Assembly (NCBI GenBank): GCA_030560485.1
Contig: JAKTTS010000100.1
Coordinates: 1 to 36,900 of the forward strand
Direction of reading: 5' to 3'
Source: Ascoidea tarda (nom. inval.)
Lineage: Eukaryota; Ascomycota; Saccharomycetes; Ascoideales; Ascoideaceae
DNA length: 36,900 nt
Of the stretch, positions 27,253 to 36,740 are shown in pieces. Position 1 is the first letter of the stretch; each line of letters begins with the position of its first letter. The position numbers and the translations under genes are program-made. The notes beneath the pieces are model-generated. The model made no database searches, had not been told where the DNA came from, and saw only the letters and a program-made list of their open reading frames with translations.

Positions 27253-28596
27253 CTAATTATAATAAGTGTACTGAAAAACCCTACTATCTAATTGAAGTGT
27301 TGATATATTTGAAAATTTTTCAATTATATAATTTTTAGTATTATTTGTCAACATATTATTATTTAAATATAATTTTTTTAAATCCTTTAAATCCGGTAAC
27401 TTTTTTATTTCATTTATCTTATTGTACGATAAATTCAAATATTCCAAATTGATTAAATGATCCAAGTTTTCAATTACACCTATTTTATTGCTATTTAAAT
27501 TTAAAACAGCCAAGTTAGTTAAATTGGATAATTGTTCAATTTTGGTTATTTGATTCAAGGATAAATTTACTGCTTTCAAATTAGTTAAAGCTGATAAATT
27601 CTCAATTTTGGATATATGGTTATGACCTAAGTTTAAGCATTTTAAATTAATTAGATGAGATAAATGATCGATTGAATATATTTCGTTATAGCTGAGATTT
27701 AGATGATTGATATGAATTAAGTTTTTGGATAAATATTTAACATTATAAATTTTATTATGAGATAGATTTAAATATTTCAAATTCGAAAACCTGTTAACTT
27801 GATAAAACAAAATTTCATAATAAGTAGGCAATAATGTTAGATTAGACCAGAGCTCTAATTTTGACAAAGTTAATTGAGAAATATTTAAATTCAAGTTATC
27901 AAAGTAAAAATGAAATTGACCAGATAATTGATTAAATAAATTTTCCAAGGACAAAAACCCTGTATCTTTAAAACCAAAAATTATAGAGAATTTCACATTT
28001 TTTAACCGAGTACAGCTTTTCAAGTAATCAAGAGCCCAAAATTCGTAAAACAAATCATTTTTTGTTTCATACCTGAAAGAAAACGATGATAAACAGTTTG
28101 AATTTTCAATTAACATGACCATCAACAAAGAATTTATCAGAGAAAGGTCAGAAAACTCTCTTCCAATTACCAAAAAGAAAGAATTGAGATTCCTCTTTTT
28201 GAGTAAAAATCTTTTCAAGTTTTGAAATACATTATAAGTAAAAGGAAGTGAGAACTCAAATATGATATTTTTAGTAAATTGATAAATTCGGGAACCAAAC
28301 TTGTCCAAATCCTTATATTGGATTCTTAATGTATTTAAAAAGTCTTTGGGCAAACATGAGTAAGATAGACTAACTGTGTTGAATAGTTGTTTCAAAGCTA
28401 AGTATTCAATTAAAGTATTCTGAGATAAGGTAAGAAGCCAAATTCGATCAAGCCTTAAATAATCCAAGGTCAGATCAAGTAGCTCCCATGGCAGCATCAA
28501 AAATTGTGGAATATGAATAACTGGCCTCTCAGCAGCACTGCAAATGTTCGTTGAAACTCTTCTTAGTGAAACATTCAACAGATGATTGGAATTCAT
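27253..28596 (-). CDS. F-box-like protein with SDS22-type leucine-rich repeats (paralogue B)
   Basis: I start at the ATG at 28596, two codons inside the open frame, giving 447 residues. Residues about 35-80 (LPWELLDLTLDYLRLDRIWL, then LTLSQNTLIEYLALKQLF) align with the N-terminus of paralogue A (LP...I..ILSYL...LWLFTL..N.L) and resemble a divergent F-box. A middle part of about 180 residues is Leu/Phe-rich without clear repeats. Residues about 270-430 hold seven SDS22-type repeats of 22 residues, such as LINLKCLNLGHNHISKIEN. It is shorter than paralogue A, mainly by having fewer repeats. It probably shares a role, perhaps as an SCF receptor, but this is inference. It is divergent from ATG12 across about 340 bases. 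Confidence 0.86.
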   Translation of the reverse strand: MNSNHLLNVSLRRVSTNICSAAERPVIHIPQFLMLPWELLDLTLDYLRLDRIWLLTLSQNTLIEYLALKQLFNTVSLSYSCLPKDFLNTLRIQYKDLDKFGSRIYQFTKNIIFEFSLPFTYNVFQNLKRFLLKKRNLNSFFLVIGREFSDLSLINSLLMVMLIENSNCLSSFSFRYETKNDLFYEFWALDYLKSCTRLKNVKFSIIFGFKDTGFLSLENLFNQLSGQFHFYFDNLNLNISQLTLSKLELWSNLTLLPTYYEILFYQVNRFSNLKYLNLSHNKIYNVKYLSKNLIHINHLNLSYNEIYSIDHLSHLINLKCLNLGHNHISKIENLSALTNLKAVNLSLNQITKIEQLSNLTNLAVLNLNSNKIGVIENLDHLINLEYLNLSYNKINEIKKLPDLKDLKKLYLNNNMLTNNTKNYIIEKFSNISTLQLDSRVFQYTYYN

Positions 28597-28938
28597 TGGC
28601 ACTTTGAACAGTTAGGAATAACACAAGAAGGATAAGATGAGAACAGCTAGCAAACCCAGAGGCTTCAAGAATGGCCAAAACAAATTAAAAAAGGATAGCA
28701 AGTTGAGCGATTCTATCCCAATACTAGAAACATTTTGCACCAAAAACATGAAGCAGAAACATCTGTGGAGACTCTCCAGAGAGAGTTATCTCCATCAAAG
28801 AGGGTCGTTTCAACTACCACAGAGCGAAATCAACACCGCTGGTATTTTTGCCTTGAGCTGCGTTTCGATTATATCTGGAAATGTTGACCAATCGTTGATC
28901 TTTCTGGCTCACTGAATATAAGTGAAGTTATTGACAAA
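28597..28938. promoter_or_regulatory. Divergent promoter between paralogue B and ATG12
   Basis: About 340 bases hold the upstream regions of both genes. A 92-codon open frame on the plus strand (28637-28915) has no recognisable motif and fills the space where promoters are expected. I do not call it a gene. Confidence 0.5.
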
Positions 28939-29581
28939 ATGGACAGTAAGTTGTGTTATAATTAAACTTCTCTGAGTTTTGCCAACAATATATACTAATG
29001 TTGATGAAGGACTTGGGTTTTCCATGTTTTCTTTGACTCGACAATTAACTCAAAACAATGAACCTGAAAAGGATAAGAATGAAGATATGAAGAAAATTGA
29101 TAACGAGGATCACAAGCAAAACAAGAATAACGATAACAGCGACGAGATAACCATTCAAGATACAAATTTGGCTAGATCCAAAATCTCTACAACAAATTCA
29201 TTGATATTGCACAATCTACCTTCAAAACAAAACAATTTAGTGGTCAATCTTTCAAAAAACTACGATAAAACAAATCAGGTTCAGAAATGTTTGATAAGAT
29301 TTCAAAGCATTGGATCAGTTAACCAAATACAGCCGAAGGTGTACAAGATAAGTAGCAACCAACAGTTTAGTAGTTTGATTGTCTTTTTAAAGAAAAAACT
29401 AAAAATATACAATAACAATCAAGATAATAACAACGATTCTAGTACGGATTCTCAAATTTTTTGTTATATCAAAAACACATTTGCTCCAAGTCCTGATGAG
29501 ATCATTGGGAATTTGTTCAAGAATTTTGCTACAAACAACGAATTAATCGTTTGCTATTGCAATACAGTTGCATTTGGCTAA
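28939..29581 (+). CDS. ATG12: Ubiquitin-like autophagy protein Atg12 (with a probable 5' intron)
   Basis: The C-terminal 100 residues match Atg12 closely: LIRFQSIGSVNQIQPKVYKI, FSSLIVFLKKKLKI, FCYIKNTFAPSPDEIIGNLF and a final YCNTVAFG. The terminal Gly is joined by Atg7 and Atg10 to Atg5; the conjugate promotes Atg8 lipidation in autophagosome formation. A 16-residue Asn/Asp/Ser insert sits between KLKI and FCYI. The N-terminal half is acidic, Asn/Lys-rich and disordered, as usual. The start is uncertain. ATG at 28939 followed by donor GTAAGT at 28946, branch TACTAAT and an AAG acceptor at 29009 would join in frame (192 residues). Otherwise the ATG at 29024 gives 185 residues. The Ubl part is certain; the first exon is about even odds. 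Confidence 0.93.
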
Positions 29582-29683
29582 TGAAACAAACAATGAATTA
29601 TTATGAAAGAAAGAAATAAATTCTATATAAATGTTTAAAATTTTATACAACTAATATTATATTATAAACAAACAATTCTAGTA

Positions 29684-30640
29684 TCAATCATTTGCTTCGA
29701 TCTGGTCTCGTAAGTTATCAACTATATCCAATATAGCAGTTGTTGCAGGGCTATCAGTGTATAGCTCCAAAAAGTTTTCGCCATTATCACAGCACCTCGC
29801 TATTCTTGGATCCAAAGGCACCTCTCCTAAAAATGGAATATTGAATTCTTTTGCTAAACTTTCGCCTCCACCAGTGGTTGGTTTGAAGATTTGAGATTTG
29901 CCTTTGCAATTGGGACAAACAAAACCACTCATGTTTTCGACAAGACCCAAAATTGGGATGTTGACCTTTTTCACAAAATCTATTTCTTTTCTGACATCTA
30001 GGAGGGAAACTTCTTGTGGCGTTGTTATAATTAAACAACCATCGATGCCGGAGTCTTTTAGATATGAAGTTATTGACAAATGCTCGTCTGAAGTTCCAGG
30101 AGGAGTATCTATGATCAAATAGTCCAAATAACCCCAATCGACATCTTTTAGAAACTGTTTGATCAAACCATTTTTTTTTGCACCTCTCCAAATAATGGCA
30201 GAATCGGGATTGGGCAACATAAATGCTATGGACATGGTCGACAAATTATCGTCGATGTATATGGGAGACCAGCCTGAGTTGGAAGAATGAATGGTTTCAT
30301 TTAAATTGCAGCCTAGAATTTTGGGCAAAGAGGGCCCACAAATATCCAAATCCAACGAGCCAATTTCTAGGGATTGATCAGCAGCGAGAGCAAAGGATAG
30401 CATTGCAGTGAAAGTGGATTTTCCAACGCCACCTTTGCCAGACAAAACCAATATTTTGTGCTTGATATATTCGTCTATTTTGGAGGTCACTACGGCCATA
30501 TCAGGATCAGGGCCTTTATTGAGCTGAGAAGCACAGATGCTTTGGTTTGGGCAGCCATTGCAGGATTCGTCTTTTCCAGCAGTCTGTGATTCAGGGCCTG
30601 GACAGTGAGCAGGTTCAGGGTGTGTCAAGAGAGTGTTCAT
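29684..30640 (-). CDS. NBP35: Cytosolic Fe-S cluster assembly scaffold Nbp35
   Basis: The protein has 318 residues. Nbp35 with Cfd1 forms the P-loop scaffold that builds 4Fe-4S clusters for cytosolic and nuclear proteins. The N-terminal cluster ligands are C13, C27, C30 and C36 (CPGPES, then [10 protein letters not shown]). The deviant Walker A is GKGGVGKST at 68-76. The bridging CPNC motif supplies C242 and C245. Other family blocks are [23 protein letters not shown]-like [20 protein letters not shown] and [14 protein letters not shown]. It lacks about ten residues of the N-terminal tail seen in S. cerevisiae, which are not catalytic. The gene has its own 700-base upstream spacer. No CTG codon was found in it. 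Confidence 0.97.
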   Translation of the reverse strand: MNTLLTHPEPAHCPGPESQTAGKDESCNGCPNQSICASQLNKGPDPDMAVVTSKIDEYIKHKILVLSGKGGVGKSTFTAMLSFALAADQSLEIGSLDLDICGPSLPKILGCNLNETIHSSNSGWSPIYIDDNLSTMSIAFMLPNPDSAIIWRGAKKNGLIKQFLKDVDWGYLDYLIIDTPPGTSDEHLSITSYLKDSGIDGCLIITTPQEVSLLDVRKEIDFVKKVNIPILGLVENMSGFVCPNCKGKSQIFKPTTGGGESLAKEFNIPFLGEVPLDPRIARCCDNGENFLELYTDSPATTAILDIVDNLRDQIEAND

Positions 30641-31337
30641 GGCAGAAGTATGATACAGTGCAGGAGAATATGAAGTGAGTGGATGAACAAAAAAGACAAT
30701 CAGAATGGAAATAGAGAGAGAGAGAGGAAGAAAGTGGAAGAAGGAATAACAAACCTCATCAACTGTAAAAAAGCATTAATAATACAAAAAATGGATTTGA
30801 TGGTGGGGAGATGAACAAGTGTCCCGCTTTCAAGGGGACTTTATAATGCATCGCGTGATAGAATCACATAGTAAGCTCAGAACGAAAGAAGCAAAAAATC
30901 CCGTTTCGGGAGGCGAGAGAGAGATAAATCGGCTGGGAATATGATGGAGTTTCTCTTTTATTAGCTAGATATGATATAAATAATAGTAAGTATAAAAGTA
31001 ATTAATGGGTTGGTAGTTGTAAGATATAGGAGAGAGGCTTTTTTTTGTTTTTGGGGTTTTAAGATAATAATAGGAAATAATAGGTTTGGGATTCAAGTAG
31101 GAAAACAAATAGTAGATAAAGGGAAATTAAGTCAAAAATAAAGGGAGTGATTAATAAAATAGTAAATAGATATAAATAAAAAGATAAGTAGGTGAATAAA
31201 TAAGAAAAGAAAATAAAAAAATAATTTGTTGGTAATGAGATGATTGCCAAAGCTGACATGATAAGAATAGATAAATAAATGACACCAAAGAAGGAAACAA
31301 CAAAAAAAATATTAAACAATTAAGCTTTCCACTTTAA
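30641..31337. promoter_or_regulatory. NBP35 upstream region
   Basis: This 700-base spacer lies between NBP35 and the 3' end of NAP1, both on the minus strand. A TATAAAG word on the minus strand (about 30839-30845) lies about 200 bases upstream of the NBP35 ATG. A short GC hairpin, CCCG-TTT-CGGG, lies at about 30901-30911. The distal half is A-rich 3' region of NAP1. Confidence 0.5.
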
Positions 31338-33038
31338 TCAAGTTTGTTTACATTCAGGAGGTTCTTGTTTGGATGGTTTATCATCATCATCAGCGTCCTC
31401 GTCATCATCATCAGCATCAGATTCTTCATCTGAATCAAATTCATCTTCGGCTGAATCATCATCTAATTGGTTGTCCAAGTCATATTCGATAGCAGTTCCA
31501 GTGAACCAGTCAATAGCTCTTGGAATCAACTTATCTTTAATGTCTTCGGCCAATTGGTAGTCTAATTCTAATCTTGATTCCAATTCCTCGTCTTCTTCTT
31601 CTTGTTTTTCAGTATCGTCATCCAAGTCATTATTTATGGCAGCTTTATCTTTAGTTCCATTCTCATCGTCATCACTATTGTTTTCGTTATAGTGAGGAGG
31701 CTTTGGTGGATCAAAGAAATTGAAAAAGGAGTCACAGGGAGTTATTTTTTCGATTGTTCTGGTTTGCTTGGTGTATTTATTTCTTTGTTTTCTTCTTTCA
31801 ATCAATACGGTTACGTTGTTTTCTGGGGTGATCCAATTTATGTCACAACCCTTTGCATGGTCATAGATAAACTCACCAGTGTAACCCAATTCCTTTTGAT
31901 AATAATAAGTTTTAGTCAAGAGCGTATCGGAAAAAAATTCATTTTTCTCAAATTCAAAGATTAATTTGAAACCTGGAGTTTCTAAATGTTCCATTCTAAT
32001 ATCAACCAAGTATTGTAAAACTTCAGTATCTCTTTCAGAAATTGTGTCAGAAATTGGATGCAAGTTTTCCAAAGCTGTCAACCAAAAGTTTGGAATACCT
32101 CTAATTTCATTATCAATGTCATCATCATCAACAGCAGCAGCTTCTTCATTATCGAGATCATCAAGATCGTTAAGGTCATTGTGATAAAGATCTGTTTGTT
32201 TTTTAGATTTTTTAATTTCACTTTTTTTAGATTTTTTCTCATCGGTGTCAATATTGTTGTTGCTATCATTTTGCTTATCGTTATCATCTTCGAAATCTGA
32301 ACCGAAATCATTATCAAGATCATCAAGATCGTCAAGATCGTCAAGGTCATTTTCTTGAAGAGCCTTTTCAATTAATTTACCATTTTCAACTTCTTCTTTA
32401 GTTGGTTCGACTAAACCGTTAATAATTTGATTTCTGTGGTCAAAAATTGGTTTATATTTCAAATTATATCTTTTCTCCAATTCGAATAGTTCGTGTTGAA
32501 AGTTAGCTTCTAAATCCATTTGTTGTTTTTGGATGTATTTCAAAGCGATGATTCGTTTTTTAATCTTTGGGGTTAAAGTATCCAAGTAACCACTATCTTT
32601 ACCAACCAAAGTTGATAATTTATTTTCAATCATGGATAATAAAGTAGGGTTGGTTGCTAATTGACGTTGGATGTCAGTAGTGGATTCAATTGTATCAAAA
32701 TCGTTTTCATTGCCATGTATACTCTGAGAGTTGATGGCATTATTTGGATTCGAAGAGTTGGAGGTATTGTTGGCGGGATTAGTAATGGAGGAATGCTTAT
32801 GTTTATGGTTGTGAGGGTGGTTATGGGGGTGGTTGTTACTTATTGATAGTTTTTTAATATTGTTATTTAAATCTTGCAAGTCAGTTTGGGATTCCTCGTT
32901 GATGGTGTTTGGTAGTTGTTTTAAATTTAGTTTATGATTATTATTTAAAAAATATGAGCCAGCATTTGAGGCAGGGGTATTTTGGGGAGTTGGAGCTTGA
33001 GGATAATCGTTGGATTTCTTTGAGATATTTATACTCAT
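31338..33038 (-). CDS. NAP1: Nucleosome assembly protein 1 (H2A-H2B chaperone)
   Basis: The protein has 566 residues. Nap1 carries histones H2A-H2B, helps assemble nucleosomes, and in yeast also serves Clb2-dependent mitotic control. The NAP fold is clear: a long dimerisation helix with KRIIALKYIQKQQMDLEANF and FELEKRYNLKYKPIFDHRNQ, then IPNFWLTALENL, the earmuff-side strands GFKLIFEFEKNEFFSD and the core KGCDINWITPENNVT, then CDSFFNFFDPP. The C-terminus is a very acidic Asp/Glu tail ending near QEPPECKQT. It is longer than S. cerevisiae Nap1 (417 residues) because of an Asn/His-rich N-terminus of about 130 residues and an acidic LDD-repeat insert of about 80 residues (about 235-315) between the long helix and IPNFW. 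Confidence 0.95.
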   Translation of the reverse strand: MSINISKKSNDYPQAPTPQNTPASNAGSYFLNNNHKLNLKQLPNTINEESQTDLQDLNNNIKKLSISNNHPHNHPHNHKHKHSSITNPANNTSNSSNPNNAINSQSIHGNENDFDTIESTTDIQRQLATNPTLLSMIENKLSTLVGKDSGYLDTLTPKIKKRIIALKYIQKQQMDLEANFQHELFELEKRYNLKYKPIFDHRNQIINGLVEPTKEEVENGKLIEKALQENDLDDLDDLDDLDNDFGSDFEDDNDKQNDSNNNIDTDEKKSKKSEIKKSKKQTDLYHNDLNDLDDLDNEEAAAVDDDDIDNEIRGIPNFWLTALENLHPISDTISERDTEVLQYLVDIRMEHLETPGFKLIFEFEKNEFFSDTLLTKTYYYQKELGYTGEFIYDHAKGCDINWITPENNVTVLIERRKQRNKYTKQTRTIEKITPCDSFFNFFDPPKPPHYNENNSDDDENGTKDKAAINNDLDDDTEKQEEEDEELESRLELDYQLAEDIKDKLIPRAIDWFTGTAIEYDLDNQLDDDSAEDEFDSDEESDADDDDEDADDDDKPSKQEPPECKQT

Positions 33039-33641
33039 GATGAATAGGTGAAATAAATTGATGGATTGGTGGATTATTAGATTATTAGATTAAGAGAGAG
33101 AGAGAGAGAAAGAGAAAGAGAGAGAGAGAGAAAGAGAAAGAGAGAGAGAGAGAGATTAAAATAGAGTAGGTGAGAGAAAAATAAGATTGAGAGAAAAAAA
33201 AATCAAAACAAACAAATAAATGGGAAAGTCAGAGTAACAAGTCGTTGAGGTGTTAGACGTTGAATGTCTCAAGGGCAGTAGAGAAGAAGAAGTGAATAGG
33301 ATTATTGGATATATAGATGTATATAAAAACCAGGTCGAAGAGAGAACCAAAGAGTGTTAAATAATATCTGAGGACTGTTGCTTATTCGAAGGAAGAGCAG
33401 TGAAAAGAACATAAAACAAGAGCAAAACAGCAGAAAATAAAGTGAAGAAATAAATTCAAGAAAAAACGAAAATAAAAATTTTCTTTCAAATGTGGCACGA
33501 AGATGGGGGTTGGGGTTTGGAGCAGAGGTTTCAGAGCAGGGTCTGTGCACAAAACAGGGGTTTTCACGTAGTTTCCCAATGAAGAAACTCAGAACGTGCA
33601 TTGAGTGTGTATTGGATGAAATGTGGAGGAGGGCATGGTGC
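33039..33641. promoter_or_regulatory. NAP1 upstream region
   Basis: About 600 bases separate NAP1 from the 3' end of the reductase gene. A GA-rich microsatellite (33093-33155) begins 55 bases before the NAP1 ATG and would be a CT-rich leader or promoter tract on the coding strand. The rest is A-rich without clear motifs. Confidence 0.5.
33093..33155. repeat. GA-rich microsatellite
   Basis: A run of GA units broken by several GAAA units lies immediately upstream of NAP1. On the NAP1 coding strand it is a polypyrimidine CT tract. Confidence 0.9.
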
Positions 33642-34736
33642 TTAAAAGTCTGGAGGTAGAGGCGACTCTTGGGGCCTTGAGTCGTCGATTTTAACGAGAC
33701 CATTAAGTTCTTTGAGTCTGAATTGTTTCATCTTGCCCAACTCGTACAATACAGAGAGAGTAGGGACGTTTACATTCAAGGAATTTGCGATTTTGATCGC
33801 GTTGCCCAAGATCACCTCAATTTCGATGAGATTGTTGTTTCTGCTGTCAACTAGCATGGAGGGGGTGTAGTAGTTGTAGTTCAATCTGTTGTAGATCATT
33901 TGGTATTTGAAGCGAGGATTGAGGTCGATGTTTTCAGCTTTGGCTATCTTGCAGATTTCGTTCATGCCATCTTCGAATAGTTTTGTGTTGCTTGGAGATA
34001 TTAAACATCTTGTTGTGTCTAAATTCAAGATTGAGCAAATGACATTGAAGGTGGCGTTGTAGAGCAACTTTTCCCATCTTGTTTTCCTTGTGTCTGGATC
34101 GTAAACAGCGTTATTTGAGAACTGTTCGCAGTTGTATGTATTGATGAATCTTTGCGCCGATTGGAACTGGAGATCAGGAGAAAGATTTGGGTTATTGAAG
34201 TAGCCTATGATCAATCTGTCAGCACCATTGTGATTGACCACTGAGTTGTTATTAACTGAACCGATGAGTGCAGCGACACTAAGAATAATGTTGTTTGGGA
34301 ATTTTTTGAAAAAGGGTTTTTCAATATCAATGCCATTTTGCATTAAAATGATTGTTGTGTTTTGGTTGATGATTGAGTTGTTTTGAGAAGAGTTTGTGTC
34401 GATAAAAGGCAATAGGTCATGAGATTTTGAATTTGAGTCTGGGATGTTTTTGGTTGATATGATGATATAGTCAAAGGGCCCAAAGTCTTTAGCCGAGTTG
34501 ATGTTGTTGATTATATTCGAGGGCTTCCAGTTGTGAAGAATGCCTCTGTTAATGGAGTTGATTTGGTATCCATGTTGAGTTATCTGGTGGTAGTTTGAAC
34601 GAATTAGACAGGTTACATTTGACTTTGAAGCAGTTTCCAAAGCTAGGGCTACAATGATTCCAACTCCGCCCAAACCTATCAAGAGAATTTTTGGTTTATC
34701 CTTTTGGTGAAGAGAATTAACTGGGGTATTTGTCAT
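33642..34736 (-). CDS. 2-dehydropantoate 2-reductase (ketopantoate reductase) family protein
   Basis: This 364-residue protein has the ApbA/PanE architecture. The N-terminal Rossmann motif ILLIGLGGVG has glycines at 21, 23, 24 and 26. The middle has FDYIIISTKN and ILMQNGIDIE. The C-terminal helical domain starts with TRKTRWEKLLYNATFNVICS, where the family's catalytic Lys and Asn positions are found. Ketopantoate reductase makes pantoate for coenzyme A with NADPH. S. cerevisiae has two relatives, PAN5 (YHR063C) and the uncharacterised YDL144C. I cannot decide between these groups from sequence alone, though the overall length and the VDSRNNN.IEIEVILGN segment fit both. It is probably cytosolic. 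It lies 280 bases downstream of the DUF3605 gene on the same strand. Confidence 0.82.
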   Translation of the reverse strand: MTNTPVNSLHQKDKPKILLIGLGGVGIIVALALETASKSNVTCLIRSNYHQITQHGYQINSINRGILHNWKPSNIINNINSAKDFGPFDYIIISTKNIPDSNSKSHDLLPFIDTNSSQNNSIINQNTTIILMQNGIDIEKPFFKKFPNNIILSVAALIGSVNNNSVVNHNGADRLIIGYFNNPNLSPDLQFQSAQRFINTYNCEQFSNNAVYDPDTRKTRWEKLLYNATFNVICSILNLDTTRCLISPSNTKLFEDGMNEICKIAKAENIDLNPRFKYQMIYNRLNYNYYTPSMLVDSRNNNLIEIEVILGNAIKIANSLNVNVPTLSVLYELGKMKQFRLKELNGLVKIDDSRPQESPLPPDF

Positions 34737-35015
34737 TATTTAAAAGAGGCAAAACAAAAACAAAGTAAAGATGAACAAAAGAAAATAGAATTTGAGTAAT
34801 TGGAGATATACTAAGTATAAAAAGAGACTGCAGAGATTGTAAGGAAGAAAGTGAAAGTGAGAAAGATAAGATCGAAAAAAAAAACGTGACGAGAGCATGA
34901 GGTAATCTTGTGGTGATGTGGGAGAGATGTCCGTGATACGGAATTATGAGACACTGAATGTTGAATTTCATTTCCGCAAGTGGTGCATTGAAGATTTAGA
35001 TTTAAAGATTTAGAT

Positions 35016-35741
35016 TTAAAGACTGTGCAATTGTTGGTCGATGTCAAGATAATCTTGTTCGGTTAGTAGAGCGCCCTCAGTTTCTAGAATGGCATCTAGA
35101 GTATGGGGAGGGACGTCTTTGACTAAAACATGGATATGCGAGAGTGTTTTAATGCTTTGCAAATGGTTGAAATTGCGAAACCAAAGAATGTTTTCCTCTT
35201 TTATATGGTGCTTCTTGTGGAAAGTTTTCACAATGTATTTGTGGATAATTGACTTGTTTCTGAGCGAAATGTCACCTGGAATTTGAAGTTGCGTAGTGTT
35301 ATTGTTGAAGGAAGTCTGATTTTTTTCATTTGGCTTGTTGTTTTCCTCATTCTCTTCTTCGATTGATTTTATCAAGATTTTGGACCAGATTACCAAGTGC
35401 TTGATATTTTTCTCAAGATTGTAGGGAAAATGGTTGGGCAATATCAATGTGTCCTCGTTGAACATGAATAGTTTGTGAGAGGTGGACTTGTTGAAGACCA
35501 AGGGCAAGTTGATATTGGTGTCATTGTAGGCTGGGTCCAAGTAGAACGCCTCTGGAGCCCATTTCAACTGCACACACACCAAGTGCTTGAAGACAGAGGT
35601 GTCCAACACAGCAATGTGGTGCTTGTATTTGTTGTACTCGGCGGTAACTTCTGGGGCTCTCTTCAACTGGGCCAATTGGTTGCGGTGCACAATTTCTCTG
35701 AGGGCAGACCACGAGATCGGATGTATGCTGTTGACTGTCAT
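35016..35741 (-). CDS. DUF3605 protein, GIG1-like (GlcNAc-induced in Candida)
   Basis: I start at the ATG at 35741 (241 residues). The frame extends 14 codons upstream only to a GTG. The DUF3605 pattern is clear: ISWSALREIVHRNQLAQLKR with the family W, TAEYNKYKHHI, a segment LILPNHFPYNLEKNIKHLVI ending in W (the family's NDWPY......HLVVW block), then KYIVKTFHK, ILWFRNFNHLQSIKTLSHIH and VLVKDVP. Proteins of this family include C. albicans Gig1, induced by N-acetylglucosamine. Their biochemical activity is not known to me. An Asn/Glu-rich insert sits at about residues 130-155. There is no signal peptide. The first 60-70 codons are GC-rich like the adjacent promoter, and the rest is AT-rich. Confidence 0.82.
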   Translation of the reverse strand: MTVNSIHPISWSALREIVHRNQLAQLKRAPEVTAEYNKYKHHIAVLDTSVFKHLVCVQLKWAPEAFYLDPAYNDTNINLPLVFNKSTSHKLFMFNEDTLILPNHFPYNLEKNIKHLVIWSKILIKSIEEENEENNKPNEKNQTSFNNNTTQLQIPGDISLRNKSIIHKYIVKTFHKKHHIKEENILWFRNFNHLQSIKTLSHIHVLVKDVPPHTLDAILETEGALLTEQDYLDIDQQLHSL

Positions 35742-36740
35742 CTCGGCCTGGAGAAAATGCTTCGCAAGCTGCTTGTGGGTCACTCTTCAAACGCCCCCCA
35801 GGCTCTCGATCGCCAACACAGACACGCTTTCCAACCGCTGAATTTGCACCTTTTTCCCGCTGGCCCTGGCCGGCTATGTTTCTTTTTGTGCAGCGTCGGG
35901 CCTGGGCATGGGGCCCGTGACCGTGGAGCCCGTAAGCTGGCTGGGGGTTGTGGTCTTGGTGAGCACCCTTTCAAGCACCCTGGAGTTGAAGGGAGAGCTA
36001 GAGGTGTGGGAGCCGGCAGCTTCTGGACCAGCGACAGAAACCGCGGGCAACACAGTGGCAGCTGGAGATCGAGAAGTTGGAGAACGAGTTGGGTGCAAGT
36101 GTGAAGCCGCCTCGGAACATCTGCCGCCGTTGCAGGAGGACCCTCAGAGCGTCCCGCCATGGGCCCTGACCCCTCCATTCTACTCCTCTCCCACAGGCAG
36201 ACGAGGTTCCTTTGGTGCTGCTGGGCTCGCGAACTGGCGTGTTACTCACACGGTCTGTGATTGGCTGGCGCACGGGGTTCTTGCGTTTGTGCTGGGCGTT
36301 CGAGCGTGTCGACCAGCGTGCATCTCGTGGAAACCGATTCCCCTCTGGCTTCTTTTCCCTCTTTTTCTTGCTTTTCGCTCTGCTTTTTCTGCTCGATTTC
36401 TGGAAAACCCCAAAAGCACACCGACCGAGCCCAATGCGGTGCCAAACCTTGTTTCCAAAGTGGATGAACTAACTTTATTTTGCTTTATTCTTTGCTCCAT
36501 TCAACTTTTTACTGTTCTCTGATCTTGTCTTTGGGCATATCTTCTGGTCTTGCTCCGTTTTCTCTTTGCGTTTTTCATTATAAATACCTTTCCACTTTCT
36601 TCGTTTTTCACTTCTCTCTTCTTCTCATCATCTCACAATCAATCACTCCAATAGCCAATACTTGTTAGCTACTCACCTCATCCCAAACCGACTTTATTCT
36701 ACTCTACTCAACTCAACTCTTTCACTCTCATCTTCTAAAA
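35742..36740. promoter_or_regulatory. GC-rich divergent promoter of the GIG1-like and ATO-type genes
   Basis: This 1-kb spacer between divergent genes is clearly GC-rich from its start to about 36460, then turns pyrimidine-rich and AT-rich towards the ATO start. Long open frames cross it on both strands, but they overlap each other and read as low-grade GC translations (Gly, Ala, Arg, Pro). They are best explained by scarcity of stops in GC-rich DNA. Confidence 0.6.
36579..36586 (+). promoter_or_regulatory. TATA box of the ATO-type gene
   Basis: TATAAATA lies about 155 bases upstream of the ATG at 36741, followed by a pyrimidine-rich CTTCTC/CATCTC stretch typical of yeast initiation regions. 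TATA-containing promoters are common in regulated yeast genes, in line with a carbon-source-controlled transporter. Confidence 0.6.

Noticed and set aside
28637-28915. 92-codon plus-strand open frame
   Set aside because: Lies in the divergent promoter of paralogue B and ATG12 with no motif.
35475-36522. Plus-strand open frames of 204-209 codons and minus-strand frames up to 132 codons
   Set aside because: They overlap each other and the GIG1-like gene, and translate as Gly/Ala/Arg/Pro-rich text without motifs, in a GC-rich promoter.
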